Virus record (IMG/VR): IMGVR_UViG_3300020125_000075
Location: 1 to 32,372 of that record
Direction: 5' to 3' (one strand)
DNA length: 32,372 nt
Source: a virus
The stretch's first letter is position 1. The number at the start of each line of letters is the position of its first letter. The position numbers were made by a program, and so were the translations under genes. Positions 15,683 through 22,957 of the stretch are shown piece by piece. Under the pieces are notes generated by a model. It searched no databases. It saw only the letters and a list, made by a program, of their open reading frames with translations, and had not been told where the DNA came from.

Positions 15683-16248
15683 CAGAATGATTTGAACCGG
15701 GTCCCGATGATGCCCGTGTGATCGATCCCGCGCAGAACTTCGGCGGCTTGCTGCTCGCGGATCACCTCGGCCTGCAGTTGCGTGCGCATTTTGATCAGGG
15801 TCGCGACGTCGTATCGCGTGTAGCTCACGTTATTGACCGAAACCGATTGAAAGCCGCCGGTGGTAAGCTGCGTAATCGCCGTGTTGATGTTGTCGAGCAT
15901 CTGCTGGGCTGTGCTCGCGGACTGGGTCTGAGAAAGATCGGGAATTACGTTCATAACGCCCGTTTTCGCGGTCGCGCGCTGACTATCGCTGCGCTCGGTC
16001 GCGTAAATGGCGAAAGTGTAGCGTCCCGGCGTCCAGTTGGCCGTGCTGGTCGCGTTTAATGTGAATAGAAAGCCGGTTCCGGTATTCGCGTTGGTCCCGT
16101 TGGTCGTGTATGGCGCGCTGCCAGAAATCTGTAGCAAATATTGCGCGGTCCAGTTCGTGTTCGGGAAATCCGAGAAATTCTCGGTGAAAAGATATGTTCC
16201 GCCTTGCTCGATGAGTTCAGGCGACCCGCTATTGGTCGTGACAGCCAT
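15682..16248 (-). CDS. gpW-like head-tail connector with N-terminal beta-sandwich, 188 aa
   Basis: The C-terminal third (about residues 110-178) matches lambda gpW in layout. A helix with TAQQMLDNINTAITQLTTGG is followed by a beta hairpin (VSVNNVSYTRYDVATL) and a second helix with conserved basic residues. The N-terminal 100 residues are beta-rich (GTYLFTENFSDFPNTNWTAQ) and look like an immunoglobulin-type domain, which lambda gpW (68 aa) lacks. gpW-type proteins bind under the portal. Its place just before the portal fits. The fusion suggests an additional surface or tail-contact role. Confidence 0.7.
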   Translation of the reverse strand: MAVTTNSGSPELIEQGGTYLFTENFSDFPNTNWTAQYLLQISGSAPYTTNGTNANTGTGFLFTLNATSTANWTPGRYTFAIYATERSDSQRATAKTGVMNVIPDLSQTQSASTAQQMLDNINTAITQLTTGGFQSVSVNNVSYTRYDVATLIKMRTQLQAEVIREQQAAEVLRGIDHTGIIGTRFKSF

Positions 16249-16275
16249 TCAGACTGCCATTTTTGTCAAAATTGA

Positions 16276-16857
16276 TCAAAATTGCCATCCGTCTAGCTTA
16301 ATTCCTGCCTCTCCGATTCGACTTACAAGCGTTCCGCGTTGATTATCGCGATCATTTGCGCCCTCCGTGCTGTGCCATTCGACCAATAAGCAGTCGATCG
16401 TGGGCCAAATATCCGGAAACAAGAGCAGGCATTCCAAAATCGGGAACTCACTGCCTTCGGCGTCGATCTTGATCGTCAACCTGTCCGGCGGCAGGATGTT
16501 CGACAAAATGAAATATCCAATGTTGTGGACCATTCCGATCGAGGAGACCGAAGTCTCGCGGTTGTCGATATAATGCTGGTTGAGATACAGTTCCGAGAAG
16601 AACGAATCGCCGCGCGGATCGTTCTTTTCAAATACGCGCTGCCAACCTGTTCGGTCCGACAATCCGAACGGGCAAATATTGATGCGCCAATGATGCCCAG
16701 CGGTCGCCATTTGCTCGCATTTCTCCCGAAGGGCAGATATATGCCGAGGACTCGGTTCGAAGCACCAGATCGTTCCTCCGTCGAATGCGGCCGTCTGCAG
16801 AAGGTAATCATCAAACGTTTGGCCGATATTCGCGCCGATGTCGAAGAAATGAATCAT
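16276..16857 (-). CDS. FkbM-family SAM-dependent methyltransferase, 193 aa
   Basis: Starts MIHFFDIGANIGQTFDDYLL, the FkbM motif I (D-I-G-A-N-x-G), followed by CFEPSPRHISAL (Glu after beta 2) and the family signature KIDAEGSEFPIL. It uses S-adenosylmethionine; known FkbM enzymes often methylate sugars or small molecules. It sits alone between large terminase and head genes, with about 100 bp before it and 27 bp after it, so it is an inserted accessory gene. Together with the glycosyltransferases at 2264-6940 it could methylate the same glycan, which is inference. Confidence 0.88.
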   Translation of the reverse strand: MIHFFDIGANIGQTFDDYLLQTAAFDGGTIWCFEPSPRHISALREKCEQMATAGHHWRINICPFGLSDRTGWQRVFEKNDPRGDSFFSELYLNQHYIDNRETSVSSIGMVHNIGYFILSNILPPDRLTIKIDAEGSEFPILECLLLFPDIWPTIDCLLVEWHSTEGANDRDNQRGTLVSRIGEAGIKLDGWQF

Positions 16858-16958
16858 TTGACAAGACTAGCCGTTAGGTTATTGATTGTCCCATGAAAAG
16901 AACCATTGAACCGTTCCCAAGTCTGCTCCAAAGCGAAGAAAACAAACGGCGCATCGCG

Positions 16959-18893
16959 TTAAACCTTGCTAAAACCGCTCATCCATCGGCTCCGACTCAT
17001 TCGCGGCGGGATCTTGGGAAGATCCATGTCGGGATTGATCGAGCGCACCAAAACCTCGTCGCCCGCGTTTTGGAACTCACGCGATAATTTTTCGTAGTTT
17101 GGCCGGTAAATCTGCTCCGCGGCGTTCGCGTAAACCTCCGCGTCGAGCGGTTCGTTCCGGTCGTCGCTGCTTTTCTTGAAGAAAAAGCGATAAAAGTTGC
17201 CATCGCGACCCCGTTGCATAACAGACTCCTCTATCGTGAGGCCCCTGAAATACGATTCTGTAAACGAGGATGTTTCTGGGAAGTGACAGTAACCTTGCAT
17301 GGCCGGGTCGCTGATTTCGAGTTGTTGATAGATAACGTCCTTGGCTTCATGCGTTCCAATTTCCCAAACAAGCGCCGGAGGAACGCCGCGTTTTGTCGGC
17401 TTCTTTGGGACGATCGGCTTCGAGATCGTAGTCGCGCCCTCACAAGCGTAGACCCGAAGGCGTTGCATCTTCCGCGTGAACGAAAAAACCTCGTCCGGTC
17501 GAAATCGTGAGTCGAAAAGGATGATTGACGGGTGAATATACTTCCCGCACGGGTGTTTCCATGCCACATTCTGAAATACGCTCGCGCATTTCTCCCAAAA
17601 TTCATCCTGCAGCGGCGAACCTCGGATAATCCGGTAATCAATCGCCCAGGACTGCTTTAGACCGTTGCTGAAGCCCCAACCTTTGAACTTTACCTCGGCT
17701 CGGTTTGATTGAAGATCGCATCCGCCAGTAATGAATACGACTTCGGCGGGCAAAACTTCTCGCGGATCGTAGCGTTCGCGCCGTTTGTAGAGTGCTGTGT
17801 GCTCGATCTTTTGGAGATGTTCTGGTTCGTATGACTCTGCGTCTCTGGTGTTGACCAGCACTCGGCGGGCGCGCTCTGGATTGTCGGCCTGATCAACGGC
17901 GATCTCTTCGAGAGCGAGCATCTGAAGGAATCCGCCGGGATATTTCGCTCGGTCAACAGGATGCGGCCACAATAGCGCATTAGCGTGAAATCCGGCGATA
18001 CCCTTGAAAGGACTTGTGGCGACCCATTTACCTGATCGGGCCATTGCTGCTCTCGCGTTGTCGTCGTGGAGTGCATGGCAAGTTGGACATTGGATTACTG
18101 CTAATTCTGTTTGCTCCCGGTCGTAGCGCAACTCTTTTCTATGCATCACCCACGGGTCACCGCACTTAGCGCAATGCACTTCCCAGACGCGCTTATCCGA
18201 CAAATCGTATTTGCTATCGATGTTGGATTGGCCTTTAAGTGATGGGTATGAGCAATAGACCTGTACGGTATCAGGATATTCGCTCCCTCTTACAGCAAAT
18301 TGGCGCAGCTGATCTCCTTCATCGCTCTCGGCTATCGCAATTGCATCTATCTCATCTGCATAGAGAAAATTGCCCTTGGCTCTACGAAAATCGCCCGGAA
18401 CATTTGCTCCAAACATCGAAATGTATCCGCCGGGAAAGATCTTGCTGAGAATAGTGTTGTTCGCCAGACGACGACCCCGACCGTCCTGAAGCAGATTCTG
18501 CAAAGCCGGAGTAGGATCGACCAATTCGCCCATCAGATGTTTCTTTGACCATTCCTCGCTGTCGCCAATCTTCGGCCACATGACGAGGATCTTGCGCGGC
18601 GCTTCCGCGATGCAATAGCCGATCGCGCCGAGAACGGTCATAGTTTTGGTGAGGCGGCTCGCCATCTTGAACACGACTTCGCGATTTCGCGGGTTGAAAA
18701 TCTCGTTGAACATTTCGCGCTGCGGCGGGAAAAAACCGAAATCAAACCGTCGCGTTGAACCGTGTTCACCTGGCATGCGAATAAACTTCTCCGCGAACTC
18801 GTCCGGCGGGAGTCGTTGCCAATGCGCAAAGGACGCGAGAAGCAATTTGGCGACCGCGGATTGATACGCTGCGCGCGAAACTGGATCAGTCAT
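16959..18893 (-). CDS. terL: Terminase large subunit, GpA family, 644 aa
   Basis: ATPase domain with a variant P-loop around residues 75-85 (FKMASRLTKTM) and Walker B at 177-182 (FLYADEID). A zinc-finger-like Cys set follows at 241, 244, 269 and 272 (CAKCG, CPTC), as in lambda gpA. The nuclease domain begins near FITGGCDLQSNR with an acidic residue at 393 and continues to LDAEVYANAAEQIY. It cuts and pumps phage DNA into the prohead with the Nu1-like small subunit. I start at the ATG at 18891-18893, which overlaps the upstream TGA (ATGA); a longer frame adds eight residues overlapping the neighbour. GpA enzymes usually make cohesive ends, so the virion DNA may have cos ends. Confidence 0.95.
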   Translation of the reverse strand: MTDPVSRAAYQSAVAKLLLASFAHWQRLPPDEFAEKFIRMPGEHGSTRRFDFGFFPPQREMFNEIFNPRNREVVFKMASRLTKTMTVLGAIGYCIAEAPRKILVMWPKIGDSEEWSKKHLMGELVDPTPALQNLLQDGRGRRLANNTILSKIFPGGYISMFGANVPGDFRRAKGNFLYADEIDAIAIAESDEGDQLRQFAVRGSEYPDTVQVYCSYPSLKGQSNIDSKYDLSDKRVWEVHCAKCGDPWVMHRKELRYDREQTELAVIQCPTCHALHDDNARAAMARSGKWVATSPFKGIAGFHANALLWPHPVDRAKYPGGFLQMLALEEIAVDQADNPERARRVLVNTRDAESYEPEHLQKIEHTALYKRRERYDPREVLPAEVVFITGGCDLQSNRAEVKFKGWGFSNGLKQSWAIDYRIIRGSPLQDEFWEKCASVFQNVAWKHPCGKYIHPSIILFDSRFRPDEVFSFTRKMQRLRVYACEGATTISKPIVPKKPTKRGVPPALVWEIGTHEAKDVIYQQLEISDPAMQGYCHFPETSSFTESYFRGLTIEESVMQRGRDGNFYRFFFKKSSDDRNEPLDAEVYANAAEQIYRPNYEKLSREFQNAGDEVLVRSINPDMDLPKIPPRMSRSRWMSGFSKV

Positions 18894-19138
18894 GTTTTCG
18901 CTTCGCCGTGAATGCATCCGAAATCCGGCATCGTAATTAAACTCACCTCTCCGACCGCGTTCTTAATTGGCTCGTCTCGCGGCTCGATCCAAAGATCGAG
19001 CCACGCTTTTTTATCAGTAGAGAACTCGTCGAGTAAGTGACATTCGCCGTGAGGACCGCGCCATTCCTCATAATTTTCCTCACGTATCTTGCGCCAGTGG
19101 CGACATTCTCCGCATTTAGTCATGTTTGCCGTTGCCAT
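18890..19138 (-). CDS. Small Cys-rich, probably zinc-binding protein, 82 aa
   Basis: Contains four Cys and several His in a knuckle-like pattern (CGECRHWRK, then HGECHLLDE, then DFGCIHGEAK). The pattern C-x2-C-x2-W...G-x-C...F-G-C is seen in small phage and bacterial Cys-rich proteins. It lies between small and large terminase genes, overlapping the former by 23 bp and the latter by ATGA. A start at the second ATG (19121-19123) is possible. A packaging accessory role is suggested only by position. Confidence 0.7.
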   Translation of the reverse strand: MATANMTKCGECRHWRKIREENYEEWRGPHGECHLLDEFSTDKKAWLDLWIEPRDEPIKNAVGEVSLITMPDFGCIHGEAKT

Positions 19139-19532
19139 TTAGCCGTCCAACCCAATCGCGGAGATTTTGAAACATTTCATTTGTGATCTCTTCGCTCAGA
19201 TGCTTGTCGCGGTTGGCTTTGATTGTGCCGGCGATTGCTTGAAAGATTTCGTTGTCCACGGATAGGCAATCTTCAATCGGGATGCGGTCGCCGCGCTTGA
19301 TTTCCATATCCAGATCGATCTCCTGCTTGCGCGCGACGTTGAGTTGCCGAACCGCTTCCGGCGTCGATATGAATTCACCATTCTTTTGCGTCGATCCGCA
19401 GTAAATCAGCTCAAGCGCTACCGTTGAATCGTATTTGCCGCGCGAATCAGGCGACAGATTGGCTATGCGCTTCCTGATTGTGTCGGGATGCTTCCCGGTG
19501 GCTTGATTGAGCCAGTAAACGGACGCTTTCAT
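19116..19532 (-). CDS. terS: Terminase small subunit, Nu1-like, 138 aa
   Basis: The N-terminal part (WLNQATGKHPDTIRKRIANL) is a winged-helix or HTH DNA-recognition segment. The middle (RKQEIDLDMEIKRGDRIPIE) is the helical region that in gpNu1-type subunits joins DNA binding to oligomerisation and terminase contact. It is the first gene of the packaging group and precedes TerL by one small gene. A candidate promoter lies 34 nt upstream. It should recognise the packaging site and recruit the large subunit. Confidence 0.8.
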   Translation of the reverse strand: MKASVYWLNQATGKHPDTIRKRIANLSPDSRGKYDSTVALELIYCGSTQKNGEFISTPEAVRQLNVARKQEIDLDMEIKRGDRIPIEDCLSVDNEIFQAIAGTIKANRDKHLSEEITNEMFQNLRDWVGRLNGNGKHD

Positions 19533-19566
19533 CTGGATTGCATTTCATTTGGTTTGAGCCAACAGC

Positions 19567-19595
19567 ATAATGCTGAACCGTTATCTGCTTTTCAA
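19567..19595 (-). promoter_or_regulatory. Candidate promoter for the packaging and head operon
   Basis: On the minus strand TTGAAA (19590-19595) and CATTAT (19567-19572) are separated by 17 nt, with the small-terminase ATG 34 nt further on. The 124-bp gap (19533-19656) holds no other gene. Match to consensus is fair (five of six and four of six). Confidence 0.4.
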
Positions 19596-19649
19596 CGACA
19601 GACAAAAAACCCGCGGCTTGAAACGACTCAGGAAGAACCTATTTAATGC

Positions 19650-19679
19650 TTGACACCTAATGAGCGAGGTCATTACAAT
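19650..19679 (+). promoter_or_regulatory. Candidate antisense promoter over the end of the HTH regulator gene
   Basis: On the plus strand a perfect TTGACA (19650-19655), an 18-nt spacer and TACAAT (19674-19679, five of six) point into the regulator gene, opposite to its transcription. No convincing plus-strand protein follows, so any product would be an antisense RNA. Confidence 0.4.
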
Positions 19680-20070
19680 TCATTCTCTTTGCACCATTGC
19701 ACACGACATTGAGCCTTGCCTTGCAATACGAGCGGCCCGCGGCTTGATCCTTCATGTAGAACGAAGGCGTAAGACCATTGGACTCAACGAACTTCTTCGC
19801 ACCCTTGCTGATAGTAGCACGGCGGACGCCCAATTGACCAGCGCGCTCGGTCATGCTAACCCCTCCACAACACTTGAGGCCAAGACCATAAGCAGCAGAC
19901 CAGAATGCTACGCTTACACTGCGTAGGTTGCCATGCACTATGCCCGATTCAATGCGCGATGCGAACCCCTCAAGCACATCGACATAGCGCATCCCTGCCT
20001 CCCTTACGTCAAGTACAGGCTCGATATAATCAATTGCCGTTCGCTGATCTGTAGGATGCCGGGAGGTCAT
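19657..20070 (-). CDS. Probable DNA-binding regulator with helix-turn-helix, 137 aa
   Basis: I start at the ATG at 20068-20070 (MTSRHPTDQRTAIDYIEPVL), overlapping the DUF3102-like gene by 41 bp; a longer frame would overlap it by 179 bp. Residues GVSMTERAGQLGVRRATISK form a clear HTH (helix, turn at G-V, recognition helix RRATISKGAKKF). It lies between the DUF3102-like gene and the packaging group, so it may switch early to late expression. No repressor- or sigma-specific features beyond the HTH are visible. Confidence 0.65.
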   Translation of the reverse strand: MTSRHPTDQRTAIDYIEPVLDVREAGMRYVDVLEGFASRIESGIVHGNLRSVSVAFWSAAYGLGLKCCGGVSMTERAGQLGVRRATISKGAKKFVESNGLTPSFYMKDQAAGRSYCKARLNVVCNGAKRMNCNDLAH

Positions 20071-20593
20071 TGCGTGTGCCGAGTTCGAGTTCCAGTTGTT
20101 GGCATATTTCGGTGACTGACTTAAGAGAGCAAAGTAAATCGTAGATTTCTTCAGTCTGCCAGGATCGTAGCGGCCGGCGTTGAAGATGGTGATTAAACAG
20201 GCCGACAAGGTTCTGCCTCAGTCGAACCGCTTGAGAGTGGAAGTTCGGTTCGTGTAATTGTTGCGGTCTGTGCGAGTCTCCGTTGCCGTTCGACAAAGCA
20301 GCGTACGCAGCGCTTAAATCCACAACGTTTGTTGATTTCAATTCATAGCGCTTCTCGAACACGCGAATGTAATTACGCGCGGTGTTTTCGTGAAACGGCG
20401 CGTGTTCAGCCAGCCACGGCAACCATTCACCATGCTTCAATGCTTCTTTGACTTGGCTAAGGATCTCGCCAATCCGAATCGCAGTAGTGAGCGAATTACG
20501 AGCAGCAGAGAGAATCCCTTGATGTAATTGCCTGATCTCTTCCGCGGGACCAATCCACAATGCTTTGTCGCTCGCTTCGCCTAAGATTGCCAC
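20030..20593 (-). CDS. DUF3102-like protein, 187 aa
   Basis: Residues about 22-90 carry the DUF3102 pattern: a helix beginning LHQGILSAARNSLTTAIRIG, the K-H-G-E-W-L-P-W-L block, and the NTARNYIRVFEKR helix that looks like DNA binding. Proteins of this type occur in phages and mobile elements, often near replication genes, with no settled function. Starts with GTG (20591-20593). A strong promoter (20605-20633) lies 11 nt upstream. The C-terminal half is Gln/His-rich and then helical. Confidence 0.75.
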   Translation of the reverse strand: MAILGEASDKALWIGPAEEIRQLHQGILSAARNSLTTAIRIGEILSQVKEALKHGEWLPWLAEHAPFHENTARNYIRVFEKRYELKSTNVVDLSAAYAALSNGNGDSHRPQQLHEPNFHSQAVRLRQNLVGLFNHHLQRRPLRSWQTEEIYDLLCSLKSVTEICQQLELELGTRNDLPASYRSANGN

Positions 20594-20604
20594 TTAGGGC
20601 TTCG

Positions 20605-20633
20605 CTTCTACGCGACCGCGGAACGCTTGTCAA
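20605..20633 (-). promoter_or_regulatory. Sigma-70-type promoter before the DUF3102-like gene
   Basis: Minus strand: TTGACA (20628-20633), 17-nt spacer, TAGAAG (20605-20610), then 11 nt to the GTG start. This is the same arrangement, base for base in both hexamers, as the promoter at 6952-6980. It lies in the 79-bp gap after the methyltransferase gene. Confidence 0.75.
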
Positions 20634-20672
20634 CGCTATTTCTTCAATTCGTCCCGCAGTTTCGCGCTGGCA

Positions 20673-21176
20673 TCACTTCAAGAAACTAAGCCAATGTGTC
20701 GTCAGGGATTTTCCGCTCCGGTGTCCATAAAGCGGCCGCTTTTCTGTGAGCTGTAGAACTCGCGAAAGCGGAATCTCGTTTGAACACCATTTGAAAACAA
20801 GCGTTCCGCACGGTTTTAGAACTCTAAAGCATTCACAGAATCCCTCTTTGATGCTTTCCTCCCATCCATCAATGAGCATCCCGTATTTGTGACTGAGATC
20901 CGAATTTATTCCCATTGAAGCATTAGAATAATGCGGAGGGTCGAAAACGATGTGCGAAAAGCTTTCGTCGGGAAATGGGATGGATATGAAATCGCTGAGA
21001 ACTTGAGGATCTGTCACAGACGGACTTCGCCCAATAGTCCCCGGCGTGCCTTTGTCGACGATCCATGTTTCGCGTCGTCGGTCCATGAACACAGCTCGTT
21101 CGTCGTCGTGATCGAACCAAAACATTCTCGGACCACAGCACACATCCAGAACTGGAGGGAAAATGCAGTAGCTCAT
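20673..21176 (-). CDS. Phage class I SAM-dependent methyltransferase (DPPH motif), 167 aa
   Basis: Motif I-like start VLDVCCGPRMFWFDHDD (9-25), an acidic residue after strand 2 (VFMDRR) and a DPPH catalytic-type motif at 79-82 (HIVFDPPHYSN), followed by FRVLKPCGTLVFKWCSNEIP. This layout is a recurrent phage family related to DPPY-type N6-adenine or N4-cytosine DNA methyltransferases. It could methylate phage DNA to evade restriction, but no target-recognition domain is visible, so the substrate is unproven. ATGA overlap with the replication gene. About 170 aa is normal for this group. Confidence 0.85.
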   Translation of the reverse strand: MSYCIFPPVLDVCCGPRMFWFDHDDERAVFMDRRRETWIVDKGTPGTIGRSPSVTDPQVLSDFISIPFPDESFSHIVFDPPHYSNASMGINSDLSHKYGMLIDGWEESIKEGFCECFRVLKPCGTLVFKWCSNEIPLSRVLQLTEKRPLYGHRSGKSLTTHWLSFLK

Positions 21177-21904
21177 CGTCCGATTCCTTTCTTGAACTGC
21201 TCGCTAGCATCACGCACGATCTTGCGCTGCCGTTCGAGTTCTTCGTCACTGATATTAGCTGGTGGGGGTAATCGATTGTGACCGTAAACTCCCTTTGTTG
21301 ATTGCGGTGCGAACGATGGACGCGACCCATTCATTCTGGCTTTCTGACTTGGTAAATACCCGGCTCGATACCAGCTACGGAGCGTTGCTTTCCAATCGAG
21401 AATCGGCTTGCCTCCGTTTGTCCAGCCGTTGCCCTTACCTTTCCAGTAAAACCAATCGGCATCTTTCTGCCCGATTCCTTCCGTTCGCGCAAACTCCCTG
21501 ACCTTTACCAAACCATCGTCAGAATCAATGTCAGTGTCAGGGATTTGCTCCCTGTTTGCTTGTCGTTTGCTACCGCCAACCTTCCCTGATTCAGCGCGTT
21601 TAGCCCGTATAACTGACTCCCTTTTCATGCGCCGATTTGCTATCACCCAACTACCGTTTCTTTGTATCACTTCGGCGGCAGATTTGTTCTGAAGGTCGGT
21701 CAGCGCGGCTTCGAGTTCGACGGTCGAGCAACGGGCGAGACGAGAGAGTTCTTCTGTCGTTCCGCGCAGTTCGCCGGAGCGGTCTAGTTCGTGCATGGCG
21801 CAGAGCAGATCAATCCAGATGCCTCTTGACGCAGGGTGGCACAATGAAAGGCGCGGGTCTTTCAACCAATCGCCTGTATAAAATTGCATGTGCGGATATT
21901 TCAT
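21173..21904 (-). CDS. Phage replication protein with N-terminal winged-helix-like domain, 243 aa
   Basis: The N-terminus (MQFYTGDWLKDPRLSLCHPA, then SRGIWIDLLCAM) is the typical opening of phage and prophage replication-initiation or primosome-type proteins. The middle is basic and polar (RAKRAESGKVGGSKRQANRE). A later block around ADWFYWKGKGNGWTNGGKPI and DWKATLRSWYRAGY is the conserved C-terminal element of these proteins. It probably binds the phage origin and recruits host helicase. No helicase, primase or polymerase is encoded here, so the host machinery must supply them. Coupled by ATGA on both sides. Confidence 0.75.
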   Translation of the reverse strand: MKYPHMQFYTGDWLKDPRLSLCHPASRGIWIDLLCAMHELDRSGELRGTTEELSRLARCSTVELEAALTDLQNKSAAEVIQRNGSWVIANRRMKRESVIRAKRAESGKVGGSKRQANREQIPDTDIDSDDGLVKVREFARTEGIGQKDADWFYWKGKGNGWTNGGKPILDWKATLRSWYRAGYLPSQKARMNGSRPSFAPQSTKGVYGHNRLPPPANISDEELERQRKIVRDASEQFKKGIGR

Positions 21905-22395
21905 CCGATGAACCGATTCTTCTTTTTCCGGTTACAGGTGACACAGATAGGTTGAAGATTCTCGCGATCACTCGATCCGCCTAACGAAACCGGGCGAATG
22001 TGATCGCCTTCGAGATTGTCCGGCGACTCGCAATGAACGCAAAACCCGATTGATAAAACATCTTCACGGACGGACGCCGGAATAAATTCACGCGAAACGA
22101 CTTCGCACCATCGGCAGCGCCATTGCAGGACTTTTGAAACGCTAAGATTTGCGTCCTCCCATTTTACAAGAAATGGATCGTCGTCGTCGTCGTAGAAATT
22201 GTGCCGGGATAACTCATCGAGGACTTTTACTGATTGCCGGTCTGTCAGTTGGCACAATCGCGGCAGGACGTTGATATGAATGTTTACTATCCCGTGGCGA
22301 CTGGCGCGGAGTGCCGCATATAACCACACCGATTGCGCCTCGCGTGAAATAACGGTGAAGTTAGTGGTGAGGATATGCTCGCAGAGATGAATCAC
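21901..22395 (-). CDS. HNH endonuclease-domain protein, 164 aa
   Basis: The C-terminus has a canonical HNH fold: C119/C122 (FCVHCES), D131-H132 (EGDHIRPVSLGG), N146 and C151/C154-N155 (ICVTCNRKKK). The N-terminal 90 residues (VISREAQSVWLYAALRASRH) resemble a winged-helix replication-type domain. A Cys pair at 94 and 97 and a run of five Asp (encoded by a GTC/GAC microsatellite) lie between. I start at the GTG at 22393-22395 because GGAGGG lies five bases upstream; a longer frame adds 39 Arg-rich residues. It may be a nuclease acting in replication or DNA processing. Confidence 0.8.
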   Translation of the reverse strand: MIHLCEHILTTNFTVISREAQSVWLYAALRASRHGIVNIHINVLPRLCQLTDRQSVKVLDELSRHNFYDDDDDPFLVKWEDANLSVSKVLQWRCRWCEVVSREFIPASVREDVLSIGFCVHCESPDNLEGDHIRPVSLGGSSDRENLQPICVTCNRKKKNRFIG

Positions 22396-22577
22396 GGCAA
22401 CCCTCCGAAGCGAGACGCTCGCGTTTGCACGACAGAATCCACGAATGAATAAGTCACACGAACGCCTCGGTTCAGAGAGTCGGCGTGGATTGCGTGCATG
22501 AACGCGATTCAATCAGAAATTTTAAGCACGTCAACCGAAATCTTTTCACCTTGCTAAAGTAATTCCGAACGGTTAGA
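22396..22577. promoter_or_regulatory. Divergent intergenic region between the two transcription units
   Basis: This 182-bp stretch separates the start of the minus-strand early genes (GTG 22395) from the plus-strand module (TTG 22578). It should hold promoters for both directions and perhaps operators or the origin. I see a ribosome-binding GGAGGG (CCCTCC at 22401-22406) for the HNH gene, and a minus-strand TTGACG (around 22530) without a good -10. A plus-strand TTGCTA, 16 nt, TTAGAT (22551-22578) is weak. The part 22500-22560 is AT-rich (AAATTTTAA). No repeated operator is obvious. Confidence 0.5.
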
Positions 22578-22820
22578 TTGCGCGAATTGAATGAACCAAC
22601 GCACATTGACCTCTTCTCAGGCATCGGAGGATTCACCCTCGCCGCACAGTGGGCAGGATTCAGGACAATCGCCTTCTGCGAAATCGACAAGTATTGTCGT
22701 CCCAACGGCACGGGCCAGATCCCCCCGTGATGAGATCACAGCCGTGGTATCGGGTTCCCGCAAGTCGCGTTCGAAATCCTGAAAGTGATTTATGAGCAAT
22801 GCACAATTGAAACTTACTGA
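22578..22820 (+). pseudogene. Remnant of a C5-cytosine DNA methyltransferase with internal deletion
   Basis: From TTG 22578 the frame reads [19 protein letters not shown], then [20 protein letters not shown]. This is motif I (D-L-F-S-G-I-G-G-F) and the following E-I-D of Dcm-type enzymes, ending at two consecutive in-frame TGA codons (22728-22733). The same frame then continues RGIGFPQVAFEILKVIYEQ, which resembles the C-terminal motif X region (G-N-x-x-x-P-Q-V-A-x-x-I-L) of the same family. So both ends survive in one frame, while everything between, including the catalytic PCQ and ENV motifs, is missing. Normal enzymes are 200-400 aa. It cannot be active. The 53-aa gene starts inside its 3' end. 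Confidence 0.75.
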
Positions 22821-22953
22821 TCAAGAAGTGATCCGCGTCGCCATGCGCTTACTCGGCCAGCGCACAAGCAAACGCAAAGCGAAGTCGAGCCGGGAGAATG
22901 GGAAGCTTGGCGGAAGGCCTGTTATCAACAATCGTGCCAAGTCTAAAAAATGA
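22792..22953 (+). CDS. Small basic protein, 53 aa
   Basis: ATG at 22792, TGA at 22951-22953. A short helix (LTDQEVIRVAMRLLGQ) is followed by a strongly basic tail with SSRENGKLGGRPVINN. The N-G-K-L-G-G-R-P motif recurs in small phage DNA-binding or regulatory proteins. First intact gene of the plus-strand module, five bases before the 70-aa gene. The role is probably nucleic-acid binding, by composition only. Confidence 0.65.
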   Translation: MSNAQLKLTDQEVIRVAMRLLGQRTSKRKAKSSRENGKLGGRPVINNRAKSKK

Positions 22954-22957
22954 CGCG

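Noticed and set aside
16893-17087. Plus-strand frame starting MKRTIEPFPSLLQ in the gap before the FkbM gene
   Set aside because: Most of it runs antisense through the end of the terminase gene and it has no partner genes on that strand.
19610-19747. Two copies of CCCGCGGCTTGA (19610-19621 and 19736-19747)
   Set aside because: Only 12 bp, same orientation, one inside a coding region; no hairpin forms with either. Probably chance.
19660-19926. Plus-strand frame of 88 codons opposite the HTH regulator
   Set aside because: No family resemblance and no suitable start after the antisense promoter; treated as a shadow, though an antisense RNA remains possible.
22180-22200. GTC repeat tract in the HNH gene
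   Set aside because: Only five units coding for an Asp run in a linker; an ordinary small microsatellite.
22591-22782. Plus-strand frame of 63 codons over the methyltransferase remnant
   Set aside because: It is the neighbouring frame of the remnant; the frame starting at 22578 carries the recognisable methyltransferase motifs.
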